From Dromiciops gliroides (lineage: Eukaryota > Chordata > Mammalia > Microbiotheria > Microbiotheriidae): a stretch of 64,000 nucleotides of DNA. The stretch lies in the NCBI RefSeq assembly GCF_019393635.1, contig NC_057863.1, positions 6,920,191-6,984,190 of the forward strand. The letters are read 5' to 3'. Shown here piece by piece: positions 12,030 through 23,909 of the stretch; within the stretch, counting starts at the first letter, position 1, and the number at the start of each line of letters is the position of its first letter. Position numbers and translations under genes: made by a program. The notes beneath the pieces are model-generated. The model was not told the origin of the DNA. It was given only the letters and a program-made list of their open reading frames with translations, and searched no databases.

Positions 12030-13640
12030 CATTTTTTATTTTATTTTTCTTGCAACAAACATTTATTTTATTTTTCCAGTTACATATAAAGGTAGTTTTC
12101 AACATTCATTTTCATAAGATTTAGAGTTCCAAATTTTTCTCCCTCCCTCCCTCCTTCTCCTCCCCCCTCCACAAGACTGCAACCAGGTTATATATGTACA
12201 ATCCACAAGTGCTCTTTTTATTTTGGTTCTTTCTATAGGGGTGGATAGTGAGCTTCATCATTAGCCCTTTGGGATTGTCTTGCATCATTGCATTGCTGAG
12301 AGTAGTTAAGTCATTCAAAATTGCTCATTGAACAATACTGCTGTCACTATGCACAATGTCCTCCCAGCTCTGCTCACTTCACTATACACCAGTTCATGAG
12401 TCTTTTCAGGTTTTTCTGGGATTATCCTGTTGGTCATTTCCTATAGCAGAAGACCATTCCACCACAATCATATACCATAGCTTCTTCAGTCATTCCTCAA
12501 TTGATGGACATTCCTTTGATTCTCAATTCTTAGCCACCACAAAGAGTTGCTATAAATATTTTTTTGTGCAATTTTCCCCCTTTTCTTTTTCACGATTACT
12601 ATTTTTAACAGTTTCCTTCCATCCTATTCCTGTCCCCATGATATTTACTCTATTATCCATCTTCTTTCATCCTATCCCTCTTCAAAAGGAATTTGCTTCT
12701 GTCTGTCCCCTCCCCCAATCTGCCCTTCCTTCTTTTGCCCACCCCCCCCCCTCTCTTCCCCTCCTATTTTCCTGCAGGGTTAGAAAGATTACTCCACCCA
12801 ATTGAGTGTGTATGTTTTTTCCCTCCTTGAGCCAATTCTAATGAGACTGAGGTCTTTGAGCCAATTCTGATGAGTGTGAGGCTCAGATTAAATAGATTAC
12901 TACACCCAGTTGGGTGTGTCTGTTAGTCCCTCCTTGAGGCAACTCTAATGAGTTTAAGGTCTTTGAGCCTTTCATTTACTGCCCTGCTCCTCCATAAGCC
13001 TTTTCCTGTTTCTTTCCCATAGGATTTCACCTCTGCCCTTCCCCCTCCCCCAGTGCATTGCCCTCACCCCTCAATTTAACCCTAAAGATGTCATCATGGG
13101 GTAGCTAGGTGACACAGTGGACAAAGCATCCACCCTGGACCCAGGGGGATCCCAGCCTGGCCTCAGACACAAGACCCCAGACCAACTTGCTAATCAACCA
13201 GATTTGTGTGTTGTGGTTGTCAGTTCCCATGAGCCTGTACTTCCCCCACCTGGGCCATTGCTACTCAAGCCTATCTCCTGATTCCCAGTGGGGTGAAAAA
13301 AACAAGTTCTGCCTCAGCACCAGAATAGACCCCTGTAGTCTCCCCCTTGCTAAGGATTCAGCCCTCTCACCAGACTGTGAGCTTAGTTCCAGACAACACT
13401 GTCACTTCAGTTGATTCAGAGGCTCTGGGGGTCTCCTCCTCTGGTGAGGCCTTCCTGGTACTAGATCTGTGTCAGGGTGACTGTGGGGTTGGGCTCGACT
13501 CCTATATCAGCACAGCAGCTCCCTCCTTCTGACCTTCCAAGCTGTTCTTGGTTAGAAGATGATTTCAGCTTATTCTTCTGTGGGTTTTACTGTTCCAGGC
13601 ACTGTCCTATGGTATTATTTGGAGGTTTTTTGGAGTGATT
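12030..13640 (-). mobile_element. L1-derived block, rearranged
   Basis: 12040-12570 is the reverse complement of an L1 3'UTR/ORF2 end (compare 8350-8900). 13200-13640 resembles the L1 5'UTR seen at 45180-45480 (ctgttcttctgggagttttg type wording). 12570-13090 (including two near-copies of ttgagccaattctgatgag at about 12829 and 12859) is probably also L1-derived, and 13095-13190 looks like a truncated SINE. Internal coding parts are missing. Confidence 0.6.
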
Positions 13641-14542
13641 GTCCAAAATAAAATTTGTAATGTACAAATCTTAATCTCCAAAAGATATTGTAACAAGATT
13701 TAGACTCTCCCACAGCATAAAATATACATATTCACCAAAGAAAATGGAGAAACTCTCTTAAAAGCATTGGGGTGGGCTTTCCAGATTTTGCATCTGACTG
13801 CAGATCCCAGCTCTGGTCGCTGGGTACCCACATCATTTCCTATCTTATATTAGCCATGTTTGCATTATATCTTTAATCCCTCCTTCTCAACTCCTCAGTA
13901 GAATATAAGATGCTTGTACACACAGATTTTTTCATGGTTTAACTTCACATCCCCAAATCAAGCACACAAACTTGTATCCTATAGTGTCCAACAATCTATA
14001 TCTAGTAACTCTCATAGGCATAGAAGAGGAAAGGCAAATATAGTTCTTCCTTGACCCAAGTATACTTTTCTCTTAGCAAGATCAGTGAGGCTTCACAGCA
14101 TTGAAATAGAATCATGAGCAAGTAATCAACTGCTTAATAAAATAAGAGCCTCCTAGCCCTCAGAGCTAGTGGAGCCATCCATGGCATGAGACTTTCTAAA
14201 ACTATAAATAGTTCAGAAACCCAGTGTCATTGGAGTACTAATGATGTTCTGTGTGAATTTCTTACTTAGCTCTGGGAGAAAATGTCTCAAGCGATGTGTC
14301 CTAATGATAATGTTACACTCATGGTTAGGTTCTAAATGCCCTTGCTTCTCCCAAGGCTGACTGGCCTAGGCAGTGAATGGCTCAATGGCAGATGCAGGTG
14401 AGCATCTCTTTCTTAGAGTGATAATTTCAGTTGACTTAGTTGCAGACAGGCAGGTTCAGGTTAAATGTCAGGAAAAACAAAAATTCATAAACATCTGAAT
14501 TTTCCCAAAGCGAAATAACCTGCCTCAAGAAGTGGTCAATTC

Positions 14543-14680
14543 AGGGCAACTAGGTGGCACAGTGGATAGAGCACTGGCCATGGATTCAGGAGGACCTGAG
14601 TTCAAATTTAACAATTACTAGCTGTGTGACTCTAGGCAAGTCACTTAACCCCAATTGCCTCACCAAAAAAAAAAAAAAAA
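14543..14680 (+). mobile_element. CORE-SINE with exact target duplication
   Basis: Full head and CORE, A-tail of 17. Flanked by agtggtcaattc at 14531-14542 and 14681-14692. Confidence 0.95.
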
Positions 14681-15214
14681 AGTGGTCAATTCCCCTTCAC
14701 TAAAAGTCTTCAAGAGTCTTAATGCCCACTTGTCAAGTATTTCAGCGAGGGCAGAAATTTTTGTTCAGAGTGGTCTAGACCAGCTGGCCACTGAGTTTGT
14801 ATATCTAAGTTTCTATGATTCTATGACATCCAAATGGGAGAAAGAAAGCAATGATGCTCTGATTTCTACATCTGCTTCTTTTTAGAAAGAGAGCAATCAT
14901 GTGTATTTACATCAGCTTATTTTAGGGTAATATTTATTTTGGGGACTATGTATCGATAACTAAATTCAAAATATCGCCTTTTCCCAACTACTGAAGTTGA
15001 TGTTCTCTGCGACTTTCCTAAGATATATGATCCCAGGCTGCCCTTTATCTGGAATGGTATAAATATTCATTTATCCTATATCTGAAAGGGTTTTTGTTTA
15101 TTTGTTTTGTTTTTCCTCAGTCAGTTTGTCCAGACTTTTCTACCAAAATAGTACTGCCTGGTGAGATACCCAGACCCTTAGTGCTGACTTGGCCATGCAG
15201 GTTGGTTTGTTAAA

Positions 15215-15375
15215 GTCCCATATTTGTCACTGAGAAGCAATGCCACCTTGGGCAAACCACTTAATCTCTCTGAGGCTGTTTTTTTATCTGGACCCAGGGA
15301 ATAATATCTGCACTGTCTCTCAGGATTATTGTGAGGAAGGTGCTTTGGAGACTTGAAATACTATAAAAATAATCA
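15215..15375 (+). mobile_element. MIR relic
   Basis: ccttgggcaaaccacttaat, ctctgaggct and attgtgaggaaggtgcttt follow the MIR order. Confidence 0.7.
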
Positions 15376-16090
15376 ATATCCACCAAGATCATCTTATCCA
15401 TCTGGATGTCCCTTCAGTAATGTAAACCTCAGTCCATCTAATTGTGCCCAGCCTTCCTGACTCTGGTGCATATCCTGCCCTAAATTTGACAGAGTGGGTC
15501 CCTCAAGTGTGCTGAAAGCATTCCTTGTTTTGCCTTAACACAAACAACATACAAATGTAGCACATAGACTACCCATCCGTGATTTCTAACTCTCACCAAA
15601 TGGTCAGTCTGTCTTCATTTTCCATCATGCATTTCTGTTATTATTCATTTTTTTTTTACTTTTTTGTGTGTCACAAACTACTTCTACCTATAAAGTATCT
15701 CTCCATTCTCTTGAGTAATTTTGTCATCTTTGAAAATTGTACTGTTCCATGATTAACACCTATAAAATACCAGTAGAATATTAAAATATTAGTATTAAAA
15801 AGATGGAACTTTCAGGGAGAATTTCGGGGTATAAAAAGAGACTGTACTTTTCTCTAGTTTAATTCAAGGGTGACTCATTGTTTACAAATCTATGTAGTGA
15901 TAACATGAATTATATTTTATCTAACTATAGCTCATAGACAATAGGCATTTGTCATCCATTTAATTGTTCATATATAGATGGTTTTGTTAAGCTCTTTTTA
16001 TTCATTATCAATAATTTGTGATGCTCTGCAGTGACCTGAGGCTTGATGTGACCAGGACTATGCAAACTGTACCCAATGACATGTCCAGGA

Positions 16091-16462
16091 TGTTAAGGGC
16101 TAAAATTCTAGCTAGTCTGTCTAAAATATCCAATGAGTGGTCGCCAATAAATTATAAGCTTTAGCAAGAGTTAGACTTATAAGTATTTATTAAGGAGAAT
16201 AAGAATTTGGTAAAGAGAGAGAGAAAGGCCTAGATTCCTATCTATTAAAGGGAGAGCACATTTCTAGCTCTGCTCTCCACCAGAGTCCAAAGGAAAGAGA
16301 GCGAGACCGAGCGCCAGTCTCTTCCTTCTTCCTCCCACTAGCCAACGTCACTTCCTGACACCAAAGAAAAGACTCCTGGTCTTGCCCTCAAAGACCTTCA
16401 CTTCATGGGTGGAACTCTTCTACAGTAAGTCTCCAGCAGATGGCGTCATTCCAATCGTTACA
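16091..16462 (-). mobile_element. ERV solo LTR, family A copy 2 (372 bp)
   Basis: Same family and strand as 1586-1956, with TG/CA ends and a 4-base target duplication AGGA (16087-16090 and 16463-16466). Solo fossil; class I-like. Confidence 0.85.
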
Positions 16463-16529
16463 AGGACCTCACAGTATACAGGGAACCCCTCTTGGTCATA
16501 CACTGGATCTTACATACACTCATAAATTT

Positions 16530-16690
16530 AAGAGTTGAAAGAACTTCATTGGTCTTTTAGACCATGAAGAAACTGAGGCCCTGGAAAGTTTAATACTTTG
16601 TCCAAGCTATCATAGGTAATAAGCATTGGAAATGGTACCTGAACCCAGGTCTTCTGACTGCAGAGCTGATGCTCTTGCCAAGTTCTTCTC
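16530..16690 (-). mobile_element. MIR/THER1 relic
   Basis: agaaactgaggccctggaaa and cccaggtcttctgactgcag are reverse-strand MIR words. Confidence 0.65.
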
Positions 16691-17105
16691 TGTGAGTGGG
16701 TCAATGACCTTTGGTGAACACATACATCTCTACTTAGACCCTTCTGGTTATAACTGATAACAGCACCCTCAAACAAGGTGATCTCTTTTTTTACATTTTA
16801 AAAACAATATTGTATAATTCTGCTGCATATGAGGAAAGATATTCTGTTAGAGGAGAGTTTTTTGGCACAATTTTGTTCCATCAATCAAGTGTGCATTTTA
16901 AAAAATGATAAACAATAAGCACAATGCATTCTCTACATCTTTCATATACATAGGATGTTACAGGAATACTCTGCTGTTGGATATCACTGGTAAAAGCCTC
17001 CCTATTCCCACTGAGAATTCTCATCTAAAAATCAGAACAATCCTATTTATATAGGACTTCAAAGTTTGCAAATATTTTACATTTATCTTATTCAGTATTA
17101 GAAAT

Positions 17106-17330
17106 GGGCAGCTAGATGTCACAGTGGATGGAGTACTGGGCATGGAAGACTCATCTTGCTGAGTTCAAATTCGGCATCAGATACTTCCTAGGTGGGTGAC
17201 ATTGGCCGAGGTATTTTACCCTGTTTACCTCAGTTCCTCATCAATAAAATAAGCTGGGGAAGGAAATGGCAAACAACTCCAATATCTTTGCCAAGAAAAC
17301 CTCAAATGGGATAACAAAGAGTAAGAAATC
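17106..17330 (+). mobile_element. CORE-SINE with RTE-like tail
   Basis: SINE head and CORE followed by the long 3' part gaaatggcaaacaactccaa ... ccaagaaaacctc shared with 45908, 55047 and, reversed, 42998, 49205 and 62161. Confidence 0.85.
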
Positions 17331-17369
17331 ATTGAACCTATAAATATTGTAATTATATTATTGCACATA

Positions 17370-17570
17370 AATATTATCTCATTTTACCTTCATAATGACT
17401 CAGGGAAGTAGGAACTATTATTACATCCATTTTATGAATGAGGAAACTGAGGCAAACAGAGTTTAATTGACTTGCCTAGGGTCACACACCTAATATTTAT
17501 CTGAAGCAGGATTTAAACTCAGCTCTTTGTGACTCCAGTTCTAGGGATCTATCCAACGTGCCATCTAGCA
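17370..17570 (-). mobile_element. MIR relic
   Basis: atgaggaaactgaggcaaac and cttgcctagggtcacacacc, reverse MIR. Confidence 0.75.
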
Positions 17571-17894
17571 GTACATTTTTCTTGTAGACATTGTATACAG
17601 ATGTGGAAGTTGACAACTAAACTGGTAGTGGTTGGTTTTTCCTCAGTTACCTTTCTTAGTTTTAATAAGTTCTGAGACATTGTAATACCCAAATATGAGT
17701 TGTCATTTGATATTCACCTGCTTCTTGCTCCTTGGGGCAGTCCCAGTCTTAAGCATGCTTCTTTGCTACTGCCTGAAGCACCCAAAGCAAGGCACAGACA
17801 ACTTGTTGAAAGCCAGGTAAATAGCCTGCTTTGACTGGAAGCTAACAGCACATACACAATATTGAAGAAAGGATACAAAGATTGGAAATTGGGA

Positions 17895-18010
17895 AGCGAG
17901 GATCATAGACTGAGAATTGGAAGAGACCTCATAAGTCATTTAACCCTCCTTTCATTTTATAGATAATGAAAGTGAACCCCAAGGATTTGAACCCAAGACC
18001 TTTGTAAACC
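17895..18010 (-). mobile_element. THER1/MIR relic
   Basis: gaattggaagagacctcata and the following ttatagataatgaaagtgaa fit the 5' part of THER1/MIR. Confidence 0.55.
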
Positions 18011-18053
18011 CAGTGATATTCTCTGCTCTGTGCTCTGCACAAAATATCTCTGA

Positions 18054-18206
18054 GGGGCAGCTAGATGGCGCAGGGGTTAAAGCGCTGGCCCTGGATTCAG
18101 GAGTACCTGAGTTCAAATCCGGCCTCAGACATTTGACACTTACTAGCTGTGTGACCCTGGGCAAGTCACTTTACCCCCATTGCCCCGCCAAAAAAAAAAA
18201 AAAAAA
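18054..18206 (+). mobile_element. CORE-SINE
   Basis: ggggcagctagatggcgcag head, perfect CORE, 17-base A-tail. Confidence 0.95.
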
Positions 18207-18257
18207 GTACCTGCCATTCTCCTGCTCCAGGAGATTGGTACCTCTGAACAAAATATA

Positions 18258-18490
18258 TCTGGCAGGTTCAGTGGGTAGAGTATTAGCCTGTAATTAAAAG
18301 GATCCAAGTTGGAATCCATCCTTGGACACTTAGCAGCTGTGTTACCCTAAGTTATCGTTTCAGCAACTATAAAATGGAGATCATAACACCAACTCCCCAT
18401 GTCTTTTGTGAAGATCAAATGAGAGAATAATTTAGATATGCTTAGCACCATGCCTGGCACATAGTAAGGCCTTAATAGAGGTTTGTTTGC
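18258..18490 (+). mobile_element. MIR relic, near full length
   Basis: Head-like ggttcagtgggtagagtatt, degenerate core and the 3' end gcaccatgcctggcacatag. Confidence 0.7.
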
Positions 18491-18599
18491 TTGCCTTCAT
18501 TTTCTTCTCTGCTATGTTATTAAAAAAACAAACCATTAAAAGAGCATTGAAAAGCCCAGCTCTCAGAAAAGAAGCAAGGCCACTGTGAAAATCACATGT

Positions 18600-19223
18600 G
18601 TTTCCCTCAGTTCTGGATCACTCCCACTGTGGATCACATCTCCATCACGCCACTGAACGTCTTCACTCCAAGGTTAATACTTTTGCCCATTGGTCTTCTC
18701 TTAGTTTCACTTTCCTTGAGCTTTCCTCCAGTTTGTGACCCCAGTAAACAATATCACTCTCATGAGACTCTCTACCCCTTTGGCTTTTGGGTTCTTTCCT
18801 TCTCAGGGTCCTCCTTCAGCTTCTTTGCTCACTCTGATTCCCTCTGCTTGATAGTTCCTTGTGCTCTTCCTATCCTTACAGGTTCCCTTTCTCATTAGTG
18901 ACCTCATTCAGTCTCATACCCTCAATTTCTCCTTCTGCAGGTGCTATCTTTGTCTATCTCCAACCACTGCTGTCCAGAAGTTCAGGTCCCTCTTTTCACC
19001 TGCCTGCAGGCTATTTCCTTTCATCTGTCCTGTTGCCCTCTCAAACTGAGCATGGCCAACGTTGGACCCATACTCTTGCTCTGCAAGGTGTCTATCCTCC
19101 AAGGTCTCCATTTCTTTTCAGATCACACCAGCCCTCTAAGTCATTTAAGTTTGGGAGGAGTTTGGAGAAGCATTTGACTTGTAAATTCACATCCAATCAG
19201 CTACCAAGGCCTATCCGTGCAAT
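18600..19223 (+). mobile_element. L2-like LINE remnant, tentative
   Basis: C/T-rich non-coding stretch with ccaatcccc/cactcagtctc wording like L2 3' regions; it continues at 19449-19640 after a SINE. The open frames across it have no match I know. Confidence 0.35.
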
Positions 19224-19232
19224 ACTGACACT

Positions 19233-19439
19233 TTTTTCTTTCTTCCTTTCTTCCTTTCTTCCTTCCTTCCTTCCTTCCTTTTTTTAAATTTGCCCCTTTT
19301 TTCAGGGCAATGAGGGTTAAGTGACTTGCCCAGGGTCACACAGCTAGTAAGTGTCAAGTATCTGAGAATGGATTTGAATTCAGATCCTCCTGAATTCAGG
19401 GCTGGTGCTTTATTCACTACCACCACCCAGCTGGCCTCG
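19233..19439 (-). mobile_element. CORE-SINE with (TTCC)n tail and target duplication
   Basis: Reverse-strand SINE whose A-tail has turned into a ttcc/tttc microsatellite (about 19236-19290). Flanked by actgacact (19224-19232 and 19440-19448). Confidence 0.9.
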
Positions 19440-19689
19440 ACTGACACTATTTCTAAGTTTTGCCTCCTTCCTTCCAATTCTATAATAACTACCCTGGTGT
19501 ACAACCTTGCCTCTTCTTCTCCAGACTCTTGTCATAGCAGTCTAGCTGATGCTTCTTGTTCCAGTGCTTCACACAAATGGGATCCTTGTAATGATCTTTT
19601 CTTCTCAAAACCTTACCCTTCCCCAATCCCCAAACTTAAGTGATCCCCCATGGTAAAAGCCTATAGATTAAATTGTAAACTTGTTCTTC

Positions 19690-19860
19690 CCTGTCATTAA
19701 TGATAATTTTGTTACAGATTTCAAAGTGATAGCAAATCGTGTATAGTAGATTTGCAGTTTCATTTACAATAATCTTTTTTTTAAAATTGTACTATGTTTT
19801 AAAAATGTTTTATTCCAGAAAATTAAAAAAATGATAATTAAAAAAGTTTCTGCTGCATCC
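19690..19860 (+). mobile_element. L1 3'UTR end
   Basis: tttcatttacaataatcttt and aaattgtactatgtttta match 51960-52060 in order and end in A-rich sequence. Confidence 0.65.
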
Positions 19861-20111
19861 AACTTCAACCTCAATTGCTAGGGTTATGCTATTTTGTTCC
19901 GACTCATGTGGTGTCTTAGAGACAAGATGGCCTAAATATCAGTCCTTGTTCTTATTCTCCCATTTCCTGTCTCCATTGTCTTACCCAGACCATAGTCAAT
20001 GCCTGGAGTATACTCCACCCTGCTAGATCAGCTAATGTACTTTTCTTTTCAAATGTAGCCATCCCTCGGCCCTGTAGATAGAAGCAATCTTGCCTTTGAG
20101 ACATACTTATA

Positions 20112-20251
20112 GGGGCAGCTAGATGGTGCAGTGGGTAAAGCATGGGCCCTGGATTTAGGAGGACCTGAGTTCAAATCCGGCCTTAGACACTTGACACTTA
20201 CTAGCTGTGTGACCCTGGGCAAGTCACTTGACCCTCATTGCCCCACAAAAC

Positions 20252-20298
<47 letters not shown>
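20112..20298 (+). mobile_element. CORE-SINE with (GA)n tail and target duplication
   Basis: Full SINE, tail grown into about 23 GA units (20253-20298). Flanks acatacttat (20101-20110) and acatagttat (20299-20308). Confidence 0.9.
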
Positions 20299-20303
<5 letters not shown>

Positions 20304-20522
20304 GTTATGTCATAAAAAGAGCATAGTGTAAGGAATGAGGAGAGAACTGTTTATGAATCCTACCTGCTGTATTACTATGGATATGTCACTTTACCTTTAT
20401 GAGCCTTGTCCTTGCCCCCAAAATCAAGTATAAAATCTAATGCTTGGCATGAAAAGCCTTTCATGCTTTGACCTCTTCCTATCTGATTGTCTCTGGATTG
20501 ATTGGCCTTCACATGCTATCAT

Positions 20523-20648
20523 CTTTTTTTTTTTTCTTTTGAGGCATTTGGGGTCACACAGCTAGTGTCAAGTGTCTGAGGCTGGATTTGAACTCAGGTC
20601 CTCCTGAATCCACGGCCGGTGCTCTATCCACTGCGCCACCTAGCTGTA
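20523..20648 (-). mobile_element. CORE-SINE, internally shortened
   Basis: T-run then gggtcacacagctagtgtca ... ccactgcgccacctagctg; part between head and CORE is missing. Flanks cacatgctatcatctt and cacatggtaccatctt form an imperfect 16-base duplication. Confidence 0.9.
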
Positions 20649-20809
20649 TCTCACATGGTACCATCTTGATGCATTAACTCACTCAATTTTCCTTGGTGAT
20701 GTTCTCCATCTCTTGATTTAGTCTCCTAACAGAGAGCACCATGCTGTAGATTCTATTTCTGAATCTATAACCATAAGTCTGTCTGGATTCTCAAGAAAGG
20801 ACCATTAGG

Positions 20810-20940
20810 ACCCAAGATCCAAACTTGATTTGTTACAGATGAGGAAACTGAGAGTTTGAGACATTTCCCTAAGGTCCCACTGGGAGTAAGTGGAAGAACC
20901 AGGACTGGAACCCTGACTTTGGATCAAACAATCTTTTTAA
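20810..20940 (-). mobile_element. MIR relic
   Basis: ttacagatgaggaaactgag and ctggaaccctgac, reverse MIR. Confidence 0.75.
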
Positions 20941-21019
20941 TCTTTCTGCTCTATGATGGTGTGCTCCATACTCAAAACCCATCCATGACACTGGGTTGCT
21001 GGAAGTTATGGGAACCCTT

Positions 21020-21150
21020 TAAGCTTCAGAGTTTATTTATGCATCTGTAAAAGAAGGATTGTGATGCCCACTTTACATGGTAGTTAAGAGAATTAATTAA
21101 GGTGATAAAATGATGATGTTCAAAGTGCTCTACAAATGCAATATATGATT
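21020..21150 (+). mobile_element. MIR relic, 3' half
   Basis: gcatctgtaaaagaaggatt and aaagtgctctacaaatgcaa. Confidence 0.6.
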
Positions 21151-22069
21151 ATTTGAAAAGGACAATTTGTAATAAATAAGAGAGAGGCAAAAGAAGACTT
21201 GTAATTGACTCCTTAGCTGTTATTGGAGAGCTCAGGGTGAATGCCACAGAGGTGAATGCCACAGGGCTGTCTAGTCCCTGTGTCAATTAACAAGAATTTA
21301 TTAAGAGCTTACTATATAATTCATTAGTGTAGGCGTCAGGTACCAAGCTCAGTTTAATGATGTACATAGGCATGTGATCCTAGGGGGAGGAAGATGAAAG
21401 GATCAAGGAACCAACATCAGAAGAGCAAACCATCCAGTAGGTGATGGTAGAGCCGCCTTTAAAAAGGGAAAGTCTGCCACTTGTGGCTCAGACATAACCA
21501 GCCAGGTCTTCAGAATGTCCTGGGATTGCCAGAGAATTCTATTTCAGAGAAAAGTGCTTCAGAGGCTTCCTTAGCCTTCTCAAATATTTCCTGTCTAGTG
21601 CCTTGGAGAGGGCCCTGGGATTTCCCTCCAAATTCCCATAGGCCACCAGTAATTTAGTTTCCAACTTTCTCTCTCTCTCTCTCTCCTTTCTGTCTCTGCC
21701 ATTGTCTCTGTTTTTCTCTGTCTCTGTCTCTGCCTCTGATATGACAGTTGTTTGGAGTAGTAAGGCAAAAGGTTGTGGAATTTCTAATATTCGCATGCTT
21801 GTACAACCATAAAAATGACTTCACTTTCATCAGGAAAAATCATTCTGTCAGGACCTGGAATAATCAGTTTGACATTACCACAAACAATAGTATTCTGGAG
21901 CAATTCTGTGCGAGGTGGTAATTATCTTTCTTCTTACCATCTGTTCTTCCAAGATTGGAGCAGTGTTGACTATTCCATAAAAATGCATGAATGTCTGACA
22001 AAGACCAACGTTTAATCCACAATCCTTTTCCTGTGAAGTGAGTGTGTGATATTCCATTGGTATCTCTAT

Positions 22070-22360
22070 GGCTTTGCCCAGGCTATTGCCCATGCCTGGA
22101 ATGCTCTTTCTCCTCCCTTTTGCCTCTTGAATATCTTAGTGTTTTTCAGTTGTTAGCCCCTATACAGACCTTTCCCCTCCTTCAAATTATTTTGCATTGT
22201 CCTAGTTGTGTGCATTTTGTCTGTCCCAATAGAATGTAAGCTGACTGAGGGCAGTGGGTTTTTGTTGTTGCTGGTTTTTTTTTTTTTTTTAATTTGTATC
22301 TTTAGCCTCTAACATACTGCCTGACTTATAGTAGGTAGTTAATGCTTATTGTTGTTGAAT
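22070..22360 (+). mobile_element. L2 LINE 3' end
   Basis: catgcctggaatgctctttc, gaatgtaagctgactgaggg and a degenerate end (actgcctgacttatagtagg) follow the L2 3' order. Confidence 0.65.
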
Positions 22361-23278
22361 TCTTATGTGTATGACCTCATTAGGTAAATTACCTTCTTGT
22401 GTGAATCTCTGAGGCTTTGACTCAAATTCATCCTTCATGCAACATGTCAGCAATCCTAAGTTTAGAGAAAGATTAGACTTTTCCACTCTCTGTGAGTCAT
22501 TCACGGATGGAGAACCCACATGCAGCTCCTATAGCTTCGTGCCCTCTATTCTCCTGCATTTCTGATTTTCTGCTATCAAGCAAAGATATTTACATATATA
22601 TGTGTGTATATATGTACATAGATATGACAAAACAAATGTTCTGCAATTTTTCAAAACATATTTTACATTTTTTAAAACATCATAGCAGCAAGAAAACAAT
22701 TCTTCCCAGGTGAGTGTACCCTTTTAATAATTTTCCATAATTCATCATAGGAAAATGTTCAGAAAAAACCTGCCATTAATTTCCCAGGTGAAAATCTATG
22801 AACCAAGAGAGATGCAATGCCATGCCTAAGAACCCAGCCATTCAAAATGAAGTGGATTGTGGGAAAAGGCACTTTGAAATATGTGGAATTCTTACATCAC
22901 ATGTATTTGGGCAGCTGGGCTATCTTTGGAAAAGTCACGTGTTTCTTCCTGAATTGTATCTAATTTGACACATTCAATGTCCAGGTTCCAAATTTGAGGG
23001 TTTTAAAGTCAATTTTCATACTTATTTTTTCTCCTTTTCTGGACTGTCCAGCACTGGTTTGTTCCTAAACTTATCAATGTACAAAGTACTGGCACTTAAA
23101 TCAGATTGTTTCACTCTCCTGGGTCCTGAACTGGGTCAGGACTTAGAAAAAGGCTCGATTTTCGACAGTCCCCAAAGAGAAATAAATTAACTCTGGTATA
23201 AATTTTAAATAGTTCCAAATGGGAAGGAAGGAGTGAGGTCATAAGTTTAGGACAAATTAAAGGCCAAAAAAATATAAC

Positions 23279-23909
23279 TTTATTAACATAATCATTTGAT
23301 AGTCTAGGGAACATGACTATGCAAAGGAAGAAATATTTCACTTTCTGATAGTGTATGTTGAATTTCTGGTGCTTTGAGGGAGGGAGGAGCAGAATGAATG
23401 AGGAGCTGCCAAGTTTTTGTGGTTGTTGTTGGTGGTTGTGTTTTTGTTTATTTTTCTTTTTGTCTTGTTTTTGTTTTTCCCCTCTATTTTAACCTCTCTC
23501 TGGTATAAAACCGTTTCTACCAGGCACCAGTGTCTCCCATAGGTACACTTCCAAGTCAGACCCACATTGAATTGACCATGCAGTCATGGATTCTATAGAA
23601 AGGGCTCACTAAAAACCACTTGAAATTCTTTTCTCAAGCTTTAGGTTGTGATTAGTAGGGTTGGCTCTAAAGTACTATACTCAAAGTAAGCCTCTTATGC
23701 AAACCCAAGATCTATAAGGTCTTCTGAGGTTGTTGGGAATGAATCTGGGCCCCTTTGGGCTTTTGTCTGTTAGGAATGAATGAGAAATTGTGGCAATAAA
23801 AAGGACACCATTGACTGGCCCACTCTGTGGTTCCAAATGTTCATTTTTTCCACTGGATCATCATAAAAATGGGGCAGACAGGGAGAGCTGCACCCAGGGC
23901 ACTTTGGGA
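23279..23909 (-). other. Probable 3'UTR of the IL1RAPb transcript
   Basis: Below the exon 12b stop no SINE is seen for over 600 bases. Two AATAAA signals on the gene strand, at 23447-23452 (A-rich surroundings) and 23279-23284, could end the transcript. Nothing else in the stretch is recognised. The end is inferred. Confidence 0.35.

Larger units (their letters stand above)
1..23278. other. 3' flank of IL1RAP; stretches without a recognised feature
   Basis: Besides the repeats listed separately, I see no gene. Unassigned stretches: 1-723 (only a short tgag run near 245-272), 2127-3165, 4170-5060, 5171-5473, 5648-6240, 6411-6759, 11460-11650, 13641-14530 (A/T-rich non-coding), 14693-15214, 15376-16090, 17571-17894, 21381-22069 with a tct-rich run at 21668-21735, and 22361-23278 with a short TA/TG run near 22590-22625. 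Several short open frames in them have no family match and no codon signal that I can see. Confidence 0.6.

Noticed and set aside
12356-12805. 149-codon open frame, plus strand
   Set aside because: Antisense to an L1 3' end and a C/T-rich stretch; no match.
18596-19287. Overlapping Ser/Leu/Pro-rich open frames
   Set aside because: C/T-rich L2-like sequence open in several frames at once, without a protein match.
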